Below are positions 1 to 5,604 of a stretch of DNA of 5,638 nt, one piece after another. Origin of the DNA: GCA-2717185 sp047517345 (lineage in GTDB: Bacteria > Pseudomonadota > Alphaproteobacteria > UBA8366 > GCA-2717185). Location: the NCBI GenBank assembly GCA_047517345.1, contig JAKZTB010000028.1, positions 1-5,638 of the forward strand, in the 5' to 3' direction. Within the stretch, counting starts at the first letter, position 1; each line of letters starts with the position of its first letter. The notes beneath the pieces were generated by a model. The model searched no databases and was not told where the DNA came from. It saw nothing but the letters and a program-made list of their open reading frames with translations. The position numbers and the translations under genes were made by a program.

Positions 1-16
1 CTCGTCCAGAACCACC

Positions 17-574
17 ATGCGCACGACGATAGCGCATGGTAAATCGCGTTATCAGCAGAAAGACAGCACCTTGTGGGGCCTCGCCTCAACGTGGGAGATG
101 CGCTTGACGGGACCCATTCCACGGCCTGAACGAACGCTTACGTTCGTGCTGACCAAGTCGCTACGCTGGCGCGCGGCGGCGGCCCTGTTGAAGGGCGTCT
201 CGATGGGGCTGTTTGGCATTTTCGTGCTGACGATGGCGGCGTGGCAGGCGGTCAGCGGCACCCTGCCGGGTTTCCAGGTGATGGGCACGATCGGTTTCGC
301 CGCGCTCGCCGCCAACGTGTTCTGCGCCGTGCTGCTGATCCGGTTCCGCGAGGGCGACGCCAACATGCGCTCGGTCTGGCTGTGCAGCCGCAACGACGCG
401 ATCGGCAATGTCGCGGTGATGATCGCCGCCGCCGGCGTCTTCGCCAGCGACACCGGCTGGCCCGACATTGTCGTCGCCGTCGTGATGGCTGGCCTCGCCC
501 TGACCGCATCCTGGCAGGTCGTGCGCCACGCACTGGAAGAGCTGCGCGGCGGCGAAACCGCTGCGGTCAGCTAA
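17..574 (+). CDS. CDF-like cation transporter, N-terminally disrupted (possible pseudogene)
   Basis: The readable part is an integral inner-membrane protein of the cation diffusion facilitator type, a family that exports divalent metals in exchange for protons. Four hydrophobic segments are visible at about residues 57-80, 86-108, 118-143 and 148-169 of the 185-residue frame. They match TM3-TM6 of the short CDF subgroup that lacks the cytosolic C-terminal domain. The stretch RSVWLCSRNDAIGN (residues 119-131) corresponds to the TM5 metal site, with C123 and D127 where zinc transporters have HxxxD. Family-like sequence starts only near residue 39 (base about 131). The first 38 residues look nothing like TM1-TM2 of the family, and family-like fragments occur in another frame upstream, so the 5' part is probably eroded by indels. 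The ATG at 17 is simply the first start in the open frame; 98 is an alternative. The 3' end overlaps the convergent E1 gene by 8 bases. Family assignment is fairly sure; function is doubtful. Confidence 0.6.
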   Translation: MRTTIAHGKSRYQQKDSTLWGLASTWEMRLTGPIPRPERTLTFVLTKSLRWRAAAALLKGVSMGLFGIFVLTMAAWQAVSGTLPGFQVMGTIGFAALAANVFCAVLLIRFREGDANMRSVWLCSRNDAIGNVAVMIAAAGVFASDTGWPDIVVAVVMAGLALTASWQVVRHALEELRGGETAAVS

Positions 575-2954
575 TACGCGTGAGGCAGGCCGAGGCGGCG
601 GCGTCGAGGATCGAGTCTTCGTCGATGCCCACCGCGCGGTAGAGATCGACGAGATCGCCAGACTGTCCGAACCGGTCGACGCCGAGCGCCGTCACCTTCT
701 GCGTGCCCACCGCGCCGAGCCAGGACAGCGTCGTCGGGTGGCCGTCGATCACCGTGATCAGCACCGCGTCCGCCGCCAACAGGCCGAGCATTGTTTCGAT
801 CTGCGCCCGCGCGGCGCGGTCGCCCGCGCGGCGGCGGCGCTTGGCGTCGAGCCAGTCGCCATGCAGCCGGTCCGGCGAGGTCACCGCGAGCAGGCCGGCG
901 CCGGGAATATCGTCGAGCAGCGCCGCGTGCGCCGCGACCGCTTCCGGCGCGACGGCGCCGGCATAGACGATCGCTAGATCCGCCGCTTGCGCCGGCGGCG
1001 CCAGCCAGTAGGCGCCGGTCGTGATCGCCGTCCGATCCGCCGCCGTCAGGGTTCGCTCGGGCTGCGCGATGTTGCGCGTCGACAGCCGCAGATAGACCGA
1101 GCCGCCGTCGTCCGCTTGCATATGGTCGAAGCCCCAGCCCATGATCGTCGCCAGCTCGTCGGCATAGGCCGGCTCGAAATAGGCCAAACCCGGCATCGAC
1201 ATGCCGACCAGCGGCGTGTTGACCGACTGGTGCGCACCGCCTTCCGGAGCCAGGGTAACGCCCGCCGGCGTGCCCGCGACCATGAACCGGGCGTCCTGGT
1301 AACAGGCGTAGTTCAGCGCATCGAGCCCGCGGTTGACGAACGGGTCGTACAAGGTGCCGACCGGCAGCAGCCGCGCGCCGAACAACGGTTCCGACAGGCC
1401 CAGCGCCGCCAGCATCAGAAACAGATTGTTCTCCGCGATGCCCAGTTCGAAATGCTGGCCGGACTGCGAGCGCACCCATTTTTGGATCGAGGCGACGTTC
1501 TCCTCGCGGAACACGTCCGGATGTTCGTGCCGGTTGAACAGGCCGCGCTGGTTGACCCAGGCGCCGAGATTGGTCGACACGGTCACGTCCGGCGAGGTGG
1601 TCACCAGCGCCGCCGCAAGGTCGCTGTCGCCGCGGCCGAGTTCGTGCAGGATCTGTCCGAAGGCTTGCTGCGTCGACGCCTTGTCCGCCGGCGGCAGGCC
1701 CAAGTCGGGAACGGAAACCGAAGATGCGGTATGCCGGCGCATTTTCTCCTGCGCGAAGGGCACGTCGTCGAGGAACGACTGCAGCGTCGCGGCGGCGATA
1801 TCGAGGCCGGCGAACCGGTCCCATTCCGCGCCTTCCGGCACCGCCATGGCCTGGCGGAAACCGTCCATCTGTTCCGGGTTCATCATGCCGGCGTGGTTGT
1901 CCTTGTGACCGGCCAGCGGCGTGCCGTAACCCTTGATCGTATAGGCGACGAAACAGCACGGCGTGTCGCCCTCCGCGGCGTGGAAGGCCTCCAGAATCGA
2001 GGTCATGTCGTGGCCGGCGAGGTTGGTCATCAGCCCGTGCAGCGACGCGTCGTCATGCCCGTCGAGGAAGGTCTTGAGCCCGGACGTTCCGGCGAGATCG
2101 GTTTTCAGCCTTGCGCGCCAGGACTCCGCGCCCTTGAAGGTCAGCGCCGAATACAGGTCGTTCGGGCATTCGTCGATCCAGTGCAGCACCGCCTCGCCGG
2201 CCGGTCCGTGCCGCGCGCCTTCCAGTTTCTTGCCGTACTTCAAGGTCACCACGTTCCAATCGACGGTGCCGAAGAAGCTCTGGATTTTCTGGAACAGCAT
2301 GTGGTTGATCACGCCGTCGAGGCTCTGCCGGTTGTAGTCGATGATCCACCAGAGATTGCCGACATCGTACTTCCAGACTTCGAGCAGCGCTTCGAAGACG
2401 TTGCCCTCATCAAGCTCCGCATCGCCCATCAGCGCCACCATGCGGCCCGGCTTGACGCCGTCGCCCATGTGCCCGTTCAGCCGCGCATAGTCCTGGACCA
2501 ACGCGGCGAACAGGGTTTCGGCGACGCCCAATCCGACCGAGCCGGTCGAGAAGTCCACGTCAAAGCCGTCCTTGGTCCGCGACGGATAGGATTGCGCCCC
2601 GCCGAGCATGCGGAAATTCTCCAGCATGGAAATATCCTGCCGGCCCAGCATGTGCATCAGCGCGTGATAGACCGGGCTGGCGTGCGGCTTGACCGCCATA
2701 CGGTCCTCGGGCCGCAGCACGTCCATGTACAGCGCCGTCAGCACCGTCGCCGCCGATGCGCAAGAGGCCTGGTGTCCGCCGACTTTCAACCCGTCGCGGC
2801 TCGGCCGGATGTAATTGGCGTTGTGGATCATCCATGACGACAGCCACAGGACCTTCCGCTCGATTTCGGTGAGGCAGGCGAGCCGGTCCGGCGATGGGGC
2901 GGCCGACGCGGCGCTGTCCACGAGACGGAGATTGGTATTTCCAGGCTGTGGCAT
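567..2954 (-). CDS. Pyruvate dehydrogenase E1-like 2-oxoacid dehydrogenase (MdeB-type, homodimeric, ThDP-dependent)
   Basis: This is a thiamin-diphosphate enzyme that decarboxylates a 2-oxoacid, built like homodimeric AceE (E1 of pyruvate dehydrogenase) rather than a classical transketolase. The N-terminal half has VGGHQAS (58-64), KPHASPVYHALM (89-100) and the ThDP/Mg site GDAELDEGN (177-185) leading to DYNRQSLDG (206-214), equivalent to GDGEMDE...NLQRLDG of AceE. TIKGYG (339-344) and the following GHKDNHAG (349-356) match the mobile active-site loop. The pyrimidine-binding half holds HFELGIAE (501-508), with E508 as the likely cofactor-activating glutamate. EGGAHQS (571-577) and FEPAYADELATIMGWG (593-608) align with the AceE QHEDGHS and DPAYAYEVAVIM regions. 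At 795 residues it is shorter than E. coli AceE (about 887). A divergent Lrp/AsnC gene makes it resemble P. putida mdeB, whose product is proposed to act on 2-oxobutyrate from methionine. No E2 or E3 gene is visible. The ATG has a strong GGAGG. Many databases would call it simply transketolase. The family is certain; the substrate is inferred. Confidence 0.9.
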   Translation of the reverse strand: MPQPGNTNLRLVDSAASAAPSPDRLACLTEIERKVLWLSSWMIHNANYIRPSRDGLKVGGHQASCASAATVLTALYMDVLRPEDRMAVKPHASPVYHALMHMLGRQDISMLENFRMLGGAQSYPSRTKDGFDVDFSTGSVGLGVAETLFAALVQDYARLNGHMGDGVKPGRMVALMGDAELDEGNVFEALLEVWKYDVGNLWWIIDYNRQSLDGVINHMLFQKIQSFFGTVDWNVVTLKYGKKLEGARHGPAGEAVLHWIDECPNDLYSALTFKGAESWRARLKTDLAGTSGLKTFLDGHDDASLHGLMTNLAGHDMTSILEAFHAAEGDTPCCFVAYTIKGYGTPLAGHKDNHAGMMNPEQMDGFRQAMAVPEGAEWDRFAGLDIAAATLQSFLDDVPFAQEKMRRHTASSVSVPDLGLPPADKASTQQAFGQILHELGRGDSDLAAALVTTSPDVTVSTNLGAWVNQRGLFNRHEHPDVFREENVASIQKWVRSQSGQHFELGIAENNLFLMLAALGLSEPLFGARLLPVGTLYDPFVNRGLDALNYACYQDARFMVAGTPAGVTLAPEGGAHQSVNTPLVGMSMPGLAYFEPAYADELATIMGWGFDHMQADDGGSVYLRLSTRNIAQPERTLTAADRTAITTGAYWLAPPAQAADLAIVYAGAVAPEAVAAHAALLDDIPGAGLLAVTSPDRLHGDWLDAKRRRRAGDRAARAQIETMLGLLAADAVLITVIDGHPTTLSWLGAVGTQKVTALGVDRFGQSGDLVDLYRAVGIDEDSILDAAASACLTRIS

Positions 2955-2963
2955 AACGAGGTT

Positions 2964-2968
2964 CCTCC
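2964..2968 (-). promoter_or_regulatory. Ribosome binding site of the E1-like gene
   Basis: The minus strand reads GGAGG nine bases before the ATG at 2954. This is a near-consensus Shine-Dalgarno site and supports the chosen start. Confidence 0.75.
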
Positions 2969-2980
2969 GGGGCGGTATGA

Positions 2981-3009
2981 TCGGGCTATTATATTCTCGA
3001 TCTGCCCGA
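2981..3009. repeat. Inverted repeat bracketing the E1 promoter, candidate operator
   Basis: TCGGGC at 2981-2986 and its exact reverse complement GCCCGA at 3004-3009 are separated by 17 AT-rich bases that contain the TATAAT. Two GATC tetramers (2999-3002 and 3011-3014) and ATAT stretches add to the loose dyad character. Lrp-family proteins bind imperfect, AT-rich dyads as dimers to octamers, so this is a plausible binding region. Six-base arms alone are weak evidence in GC-rich DNA. Confidence 0.35.
2988..2993 (-). promoter_or_regulatory. -10 box of the E1-like gene promoter
   Basis: The minus strand carries a perfect TATAAT about 34 bases before the ATG of the E1 gene. At the expected 16-18 base spacing the upstream hexamers (such as AAGATC or TAAGAT) do not resemble TTGACA. 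A good -10 with no -35 fits a promoter that needs an activator. This agrees with the divergent Lrp-type regulator but is not proven by it. Confidence 0.5.
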
Positions 3010-3058
3010 CGATCTTACCTATATTTGCGTCGTGTCCCGTAAAAAGAGCAATTTTCTT

Positions 3059-3079
3059 CCAATTGTTCGAATTTATTGG
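3059..3079. repeat. 21-bp dyad before the Lrp-type gene, candidate autoregulatory site
   Basis: CCAAT at 3059-3063 and ATTGG at 3075-3079 form an inverted repeat around an AT-rich centre that includes TTCGAA. It ends 15 bases before the ATG at 3095, inside the most AT-rich part of the divergent region. Lrp/AsnC regulators commonly bind such dyads at their own promoter. The assignment is inferred from position and symmetry only. Confidence 0.35.
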
Positions 3080-3094
3080 TATATCGCACCGAAA

Positions 3095-3565
3095 ATGAAT
3101 TTGGATGAGATAGACCGGCGAATCCTTGCCGTCCTGCAGGACAACGCCCGCGTCGCCAATGTCGACCTCGCCGGACAGGTCGGGGTTTCCGCGTCGCCGT
3201 GCTGGCGGCGGGTGCGGGAATTGGAGGAGTCCGGCGTCATTTCGCGCTATGTGACCCTGGTCGAACCGGCGGCGCTCGGGCTTCAGGTCAGCGTCTTCGT
3301 CCAGGTGACCTTGGAGAAACAGATCGAAGCGGCGCTAGAGCGCTTCGAAAGCGCCGTTCTGGCCCGGCCCGAGGTGATGGAATGCTATCTGATGACCGGC
3401 GATGCGGATTATCATTTGCGGGTCGTCGTCGAAGATCTGCCGGCCTATGAACGCTTTCTCATGGACCACCTGACGCGGGTGCCGGGCATCGCCAATATCC
3501 GTTCCAGCTTCGCGCTGAAACAGGTGAAATACACGACGGCTTTGCCGCTCGGCAGGGTGGATTAA
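3095..3565 (+). CDS. Lrp/AsnC family transcriptional regulator (MdeR-like)
   Basis: A cytoplasmic DNA-binding regulator of the feast/famine family, which usually senses an amino acid and assembles as dimers to octamers. It opens with the classic MNLDEIDRRILAVLQDNAR. The helix-turn-helix lies at about residues 17-48 and ends in ASPCWRRVRELEESGVI. The ligand-sensing RAM domain spans about 63-150, with MTGDADYHLRVVVEDL (100-115) and the C-terminal VPGIANIRSSFALKQVKYTTALPL, both typical of the family. From the ATG at 3095 the protein is 156 residues, the normal length. A GTG at 3032 would add 21 residues (MSRKKSNFLPIVRIYWYIAPK) that match nothing in the family and would cover the dyad at 3059-3079, so I prefer 3095 although no good ribosome binding site precedes either start. 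It is divergent from the E1-like gene and is probably its local regulator, as mdeR is for mdeB in P. putida. Family certain; ligand unknown. Confidence 0.9.
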   Translation: MNLDEIDRRILAVLQDNARVANVDLAGQVGVSASPCWRRVRELEESGVISRYVTLVEPAALGLQVSVFVQVTLEKQIEAALERFESAVLARPEVMECYLMTGDADYHLRVVVEDLPAYERFLMDHLTRVPGIANIRSSFALKQVKYTTALPLGRVD

Positions 3566-3597
3566 CGGCATTGCATATTGGCGGAATCAGTGGAAAT

Positions 3598-3643
3598 GCC
3601 AGAAAACGGTTGTTTTCGTGCGGCGTTTGACCCATTTTCTGGC
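3598..3643. repeat. Nested inverted repeats upstream of infA
   Basis: GCCAGAAAA at 3598-3606 is the exact reverse complement of TTTTCTGGC at 3635-3643 (9-bp arms, 28-base spacer). Its inner part, GAAAAC at 3602-3607, can instead pair with GTTTTC at 3612-3617 across a GGTT loop. The two pairings share the same left arm, so only one can form at a time. No T-run follows either hairpin in the way expected of a classical terminator. The element lies 33 to 110 bases past the Lrp stop, before the infA ribosome binding site. It could end the Lrp transcript, act as an operator, or sit in an infA leader. Confidence 0.45.
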
Positions 3644-3655
3644 CACAGTTCGTAT
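3627..3655 (+). promoter_or_regulatory. Possible infA promoter
   Basis: TTGACC at 3627-3632 matches the -35 consensus at five of six positions. At 17 bases spacing lies TCGTAT (3650-3655), a poor -10. infA has no co-directional gene closer than 109 bases upstream, so its own promoter is likely in this gap, but the exact placement is a weak guess. Confidence 0.3.
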
Positions 3656-3663
3656 CAACAGAA

Positions 3664-3668
3664 AAGGA
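3664..3668 (+). promoter_or_regulatory. Ribosome binding site of infA
   Basis: AAGGA lies six bases before the GTG at 3675. This spacing selects the GTG that gives the standard 72-residue IF-1. Confidence 0.6.
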
Positions 3669-3674
3669 TGATCC

Positions 3675-3893
3675 GTGCCAAAAGAGGAACTTATGGAGTT
3701 CGACGGCACCGTGACGGAGGTGCTGCCCAACGCGATGTTTCGCGTGAAACTGGAAAACGATCATGAAGTCCTGGCGCACACCGCCGGGAAAATGCGCCGT
3801 TTCCGCATCCGCGTCCTCGCCGGCGACAAGGTCACGGTCGAGATGACGCCCTACGACCTGTCGAAAGGTCGGATTACTTACCGCTTCAAATAG
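3675..3893 (+). CDS. infA: Translation initiation factor IF-1
   Basis: IF-1 binds the A site of the 30S subunit and helps IF-2 and IF-3 select the initiator tRNA. The protein is 72 residues, exactly the usual length, and consists of one S1/OB-fold domain. Recognisable family blocks are MPKEELMEFDGTV, LPNAMFRVKLEN (17-28), GKMRRFRIRVLAGDKVTVEMTPYDLSKGRI (38-67) and the closing YRFK. Translation starts at a GTG behind AAGGA. The gene stands alone: the Lrp gene ends 109 bases upstream, and dusA converges on it with an 8-base overlap of the two ends. The maf and yacG genes that often follow infA in alphaproteobacteria are absent, so this may be a relocated or second copy. HEVLAHTAGKMRRF differs somewhat from the GHKLIAYTAGKMRKN form common in rhizobia. 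The identification is secure. Confidence 0.95.
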   Translation: MPKEELMEFDGTVTEVLPNAMFRVKLENDHEVLAHTAGKMRRFRIRVLAGDKVTVEMTPYDLSKGRITYRFK

Positions 3894-4890
3894 CCGCCGC
3901 GCGGCCGGCCGCATCGCCGGCTTCGACGAAGCTCAGCGCCGATTCGATCACGCCGACATCCGCATCGGTGCGGTACGCGTTCTCGCTGAGAAAACGGCGC
4001 CACTGCCGCGCGCCGCGGCAACCGTTGAACAGGCCGAGGATGTGACGCGTCATGGCACGCAACGGAACGCCTTCTGACAAGCGCGCCGCGACATAGGGCA
4101 TATACCCGATGACCGCGGCATGCCGTGATTCGACGGGATCGGGGTCATCGAAAAACCGGCTATCGGCTTCGGCCAGGATCCAAGGGTCGCGATAGGCGGC
4201 GCGTCCGATCATGACGCCATCGACCCGCGTCAAATGCTCTTCGGCGGCCTCCAGCGACAAGACGCCACCGTTCAAAACCACGGTCAGGTCCGGGAAGTCC
4301 CGTTTCAGCCGATAGACAAAATCGTAATGCAGCGGCGGTATTTCCCGGTTCTGCTTCGGGCTCAACCCGGACAGCAGCGCCTTGCGGGCATGCACGACGA
4401 AGGTCGCGCAACCGCTTTCGGCGACGCAGGCGACAAAGTCGTGGAGGTCATCGTAGGAATCCTTGTCGTCGATACCGATGCGCGATTTCACCGTAACCGG
4501 TATCGATGTCGCGGCGCGCATCGATATCACGCAATCCCGCACCAACGCCGGTTCGGCCATGAGGCAGGCGCCGAAGCGCGCCGCCTGCACCCGGTCGCTG
4601 GGGCAGCCGATATTGAGATTGATTTCGTCGTAGCCCCAAGACTCCGCCATGGCGGCGCACGCGGCGAGCGCATCGCGATCGGCGCCGCCCAATTGCAGGG
4701 CAAGGGGATGTTCGGCAGGATCGAACCGCAGATGCCGCGCCGCGTTGCCGCGCAGCAATGCGCCGGTCGTGATCATCTCCGTATAGAGCAGCGTCCGGCG
4801 GCTCAGCAGGCGTAGGAAATAGCGCTCGTGCCGGTCGGTCCACTCCATCATCGGCGCCACGGAGAGCGTGCGGTTCAACGGGCCGGTCAA
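3886..4890 (-). CDS. dusA: tRNA-dihydrouridine(20/20a) synthase DusA
   Basis: DusA is an FMN-dependent cytoplasmic enzyme that reduces uridine 20/20a in the D-loop of tRNA using NADPH. The 334-residue protein has the family's normal length and layout: an N-terminal FMN TIM barrel and a small helical tRNA-binding domain. Visible motifs are SVAPMMEWTDRHERYFLR (10-27), LQLGG (65-69), NLNIGCPSDRVQAARFGACLM (91-111) with catalytic Cys109, VKSRIGI (134-140), VHARKALLSGLSPKQNREIPPL (166-187), the FMN-phosphate loop NGGV (207-210) and MIGRAAYRDPWIL (227-239). The SPKQNREIPPL block and the GCPSDRVQ wording separate DusA from DusB and DusC. The start is a TTG at 4890; no ATG or GTG lies upstream in frame, and an AGGAGG precedes it by four bases. 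Its stop overlaps infA tail to tail by eight bases. The lipoprotein gene is divergent upstream. The C-terminus is alanine-rich and unremarkable. Identification is secure; the start is likely. Confidence 0.95.
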   Translation of the reverse strand: MTGPLNRTLSVAPMMEWTDRHERYFLRLLSRRTLLYTEMITTGALLRGNAARHLRFDPAEHPLALQLGGADRDALAACAAMAESWGYDEINLNIGCPSDRVQAARFGACLMAEPALVRDCVISMRAATSIPVTVKSRIGIDDKDSYDDLHDFVACVAESGCATFVVHARKALLSGLSPKQNREIPPLHYDFVYRLKRDFPDLTVVLNGGVLSLEAAEEHLTRVDGVMIGRAAYRDPWILAEADSRFFDDPDPVESRHAAVIGYMPYVAARLSEGVPLRAMTRHILGLFNGCRGARQWRRFLSENAYRTDADVGVIESALSFVEAGDAAGRAAAI

Positions 4891-4894
4891 AGCG

Positions 4895-4900
4895 CCTCCT
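4895..4900 (-). promoter_or_regulatory. Ribosome binding site of dusA (decides a TTG start)
   Basis: The minus strand reads AGGAGG, a full-strength Shine-Dalgarno, four bases before the TTG at 4890. It is the main reason for choosing that rare start. The next in-frame TTG (4878) would be 16 bases away. Confidence 0.65.
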
Positions 4901-5034
4901 AGTGGTTCCCACCTGATACCATGAGGCGCTGTTATGCGCGGTGACCCGCAACTATTCCACCTTGAACTGCATTCGCCGATTGAATCCGGCCGAGTCTATC
5001 GATATGTTGTGGTTCGATACTTGCTAATTACCAT

Positions 5035-5054
5035 ATCTTGGAAAAATCCAAGAT
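5035..5054. repeat. Perfect 20-base hairpin/palindrome upstream of the lipoprotein gene
   Basis: ATCTTGGA (5035-5042) and TCCAAGAT (5047-5054) are exact reverse complements around an AAAA loop. A T-G and an A-T pair extend the stem to ten. It sits in an AT-rich patch 39 bases before the ATG at 5094, in the roughly 200-base gap between divergent dusA and the lipoprotein gene. No T-run follows on the plus strand, so it is not a typical terminator. It may be an operator or a 5' leader hairpin. Left of it, GATATG (5001-5006) could pair with CATATC (5032-5037), which shares bases with the left arm. Elsewhere in this gap I see no clear promoter. Confidence 0.6.
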
Positions 5055-5093
5055 GTTCCGTTTACCTTGAGCGGGGTTCTCATAAGACGTTCC

Positions 5094-5558
5094 ATGGCAC
5101 GGCTGTTCATTGTCGGCGTGGCAATGACCCTGTCCGGCTGCATTACCGACGACACGATCGATTTGATCGCCGCCGATCCGGATTTCGAACCGAAAGCGCA
5201 GATCGGCGCGGCGGAGATGCCCACCTTCCGCGTCGGCGATGTCTTTCGCTACAAGGTCGGCGACACGCTCGTCGCGGAGACGGTGGAGCGCATCGATGGC
5301 GACGGCGTCTGGTGGCGCGACAGCCTGGGCCGGCGCTGGGTCGGCAGCGACGGCGCCCTGATCCCGACCCGGGCGGTCGCACGGTCGGCCGGCAAGGCGC
5401 AGCTCATCGACGCGAAGATCGAATCCACCGGCAATCTGTTCCCGCTGACCGTTGGGAAAAAGGTCTCGTTCCGGTCGACGAAACCGAACTGGCTGCAGGG
5501 CAGGAACAATTTTTTGTCCGGGCTGAAGGTGCGAGATGAGGGAGCGCGCACCTGCTGA
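5094..5558 (+). CDS. Putative lipoprotein of unknown function, possibly frameshifted at its 3' end
   Basis: I do not recognise a named family. From the ATG at 5094 the protein begins MARLFIVGVAMTLSGC, a short lipoprotein signal peptide with lipobox LSGC; cleavage before Cys16 and lipid attachment are predicted. Asp at mature positions 4 and 5 is not the +2 aspartate that signals inner-membrane retention in enterics. The mature part looks beta-rich and soluble: PTFRVGDVFRYKVGDTLVAETVERIDGDGVWWRDSLGRRWVG, then GNLFPLTVGKKVSFRSTKPNW. This recalls small secreted alphaproteobacterial proteins of unknown function, an unverified impression. A TTG at 5067 would give a longer signal sequence with two arginines; neither start has a strong ribosome binding site. 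The last dozen residues (LKVRDEGARTC) end abruptly. The next frame, from about 5527 to a stop at 5613, reads CEMRERAPAEGDLGRFQAWLDD, which may be the real C-terminus. The gene is probably monocistronic. Confidence 0.65.
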   Translation: MARLFIVGVAMTLSGCITDDTIDLIAADPDFEPKAQIGAAEMPTFRVGDVFRYKVGDTLVAETVERIDGDGVWWRDSLGRRWVGSDGALIPTRAVARSAGKAQLIDAKIESTGNLFPLTVGKKVSFRSTKPNWLQGRNNFLSGLKVRDEGARTC

Positions 5559-5604
5559 AGGTGATTTGGGTCGTTTCCAAGCTTGGCTTGACGACGTCAT
5601 GAGA

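Noticed and set aside
571..1959. A 462-codon minus-strand open frame inside the E1 gene
   Set aside because: It is arginine- and glycine-rich, low in complexity and in another frame of the same strand as the E1 gene; a shadow frame.
987..2837. A 616-codon open frame on the plus strand, antisense to the E1-like gene
   Set aside because: It is very rich in Arg, His, Gln and Val, has no recognisable domain, and is the expected mirror of a long GC-rich gene. The opposite strand carries clear ThDP-enzyme motifs throughout.
3032..3094. GTG-initiated N-terminal extension of the Lrp-type regulator
   Set aside because: The extra 21 residues match nothing typical of the family, no Shine-Dalgarno precedes the GTG, and the stretch is AT-rich with a dyad, more like control DNA.
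3578..3766. A 62-codon plus-strand frame running into infA
   Set aside because: It crosses the hairpin region and most of the infA start in another frame, with no ribosome binding site and no recognisable sequence.
4234..4815. A 193-codon plus-strand open frame opposite dusA
   Set aside because: It has no motif or ribosome binding site and lies wholly opposite the conserved DusA catalytic region.
4902..4912. Small GTGG-TTC-CCAC hairpin near the dusA ribosome binding site
   Set aside because: Four-base arms are expected often by chance and the hairpin does not cover the AGGAGG.
4934..5539. A 201-codon plus-strand frame overlapping the lipoprotein gene
   Set aside because: Its translation is arginine-rich with no signal peptide or domain, and the other frame has a clear lipobox. 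It starts in the non-coding gap with no supporting site.
5588..5601. TTGACG followed by a GACGTC palindrome, as a promoter or operator
   Set aside because: No -10 is present at a suitable distance before the window ends, and the six-base palindrome is common in GC-rich DNA.
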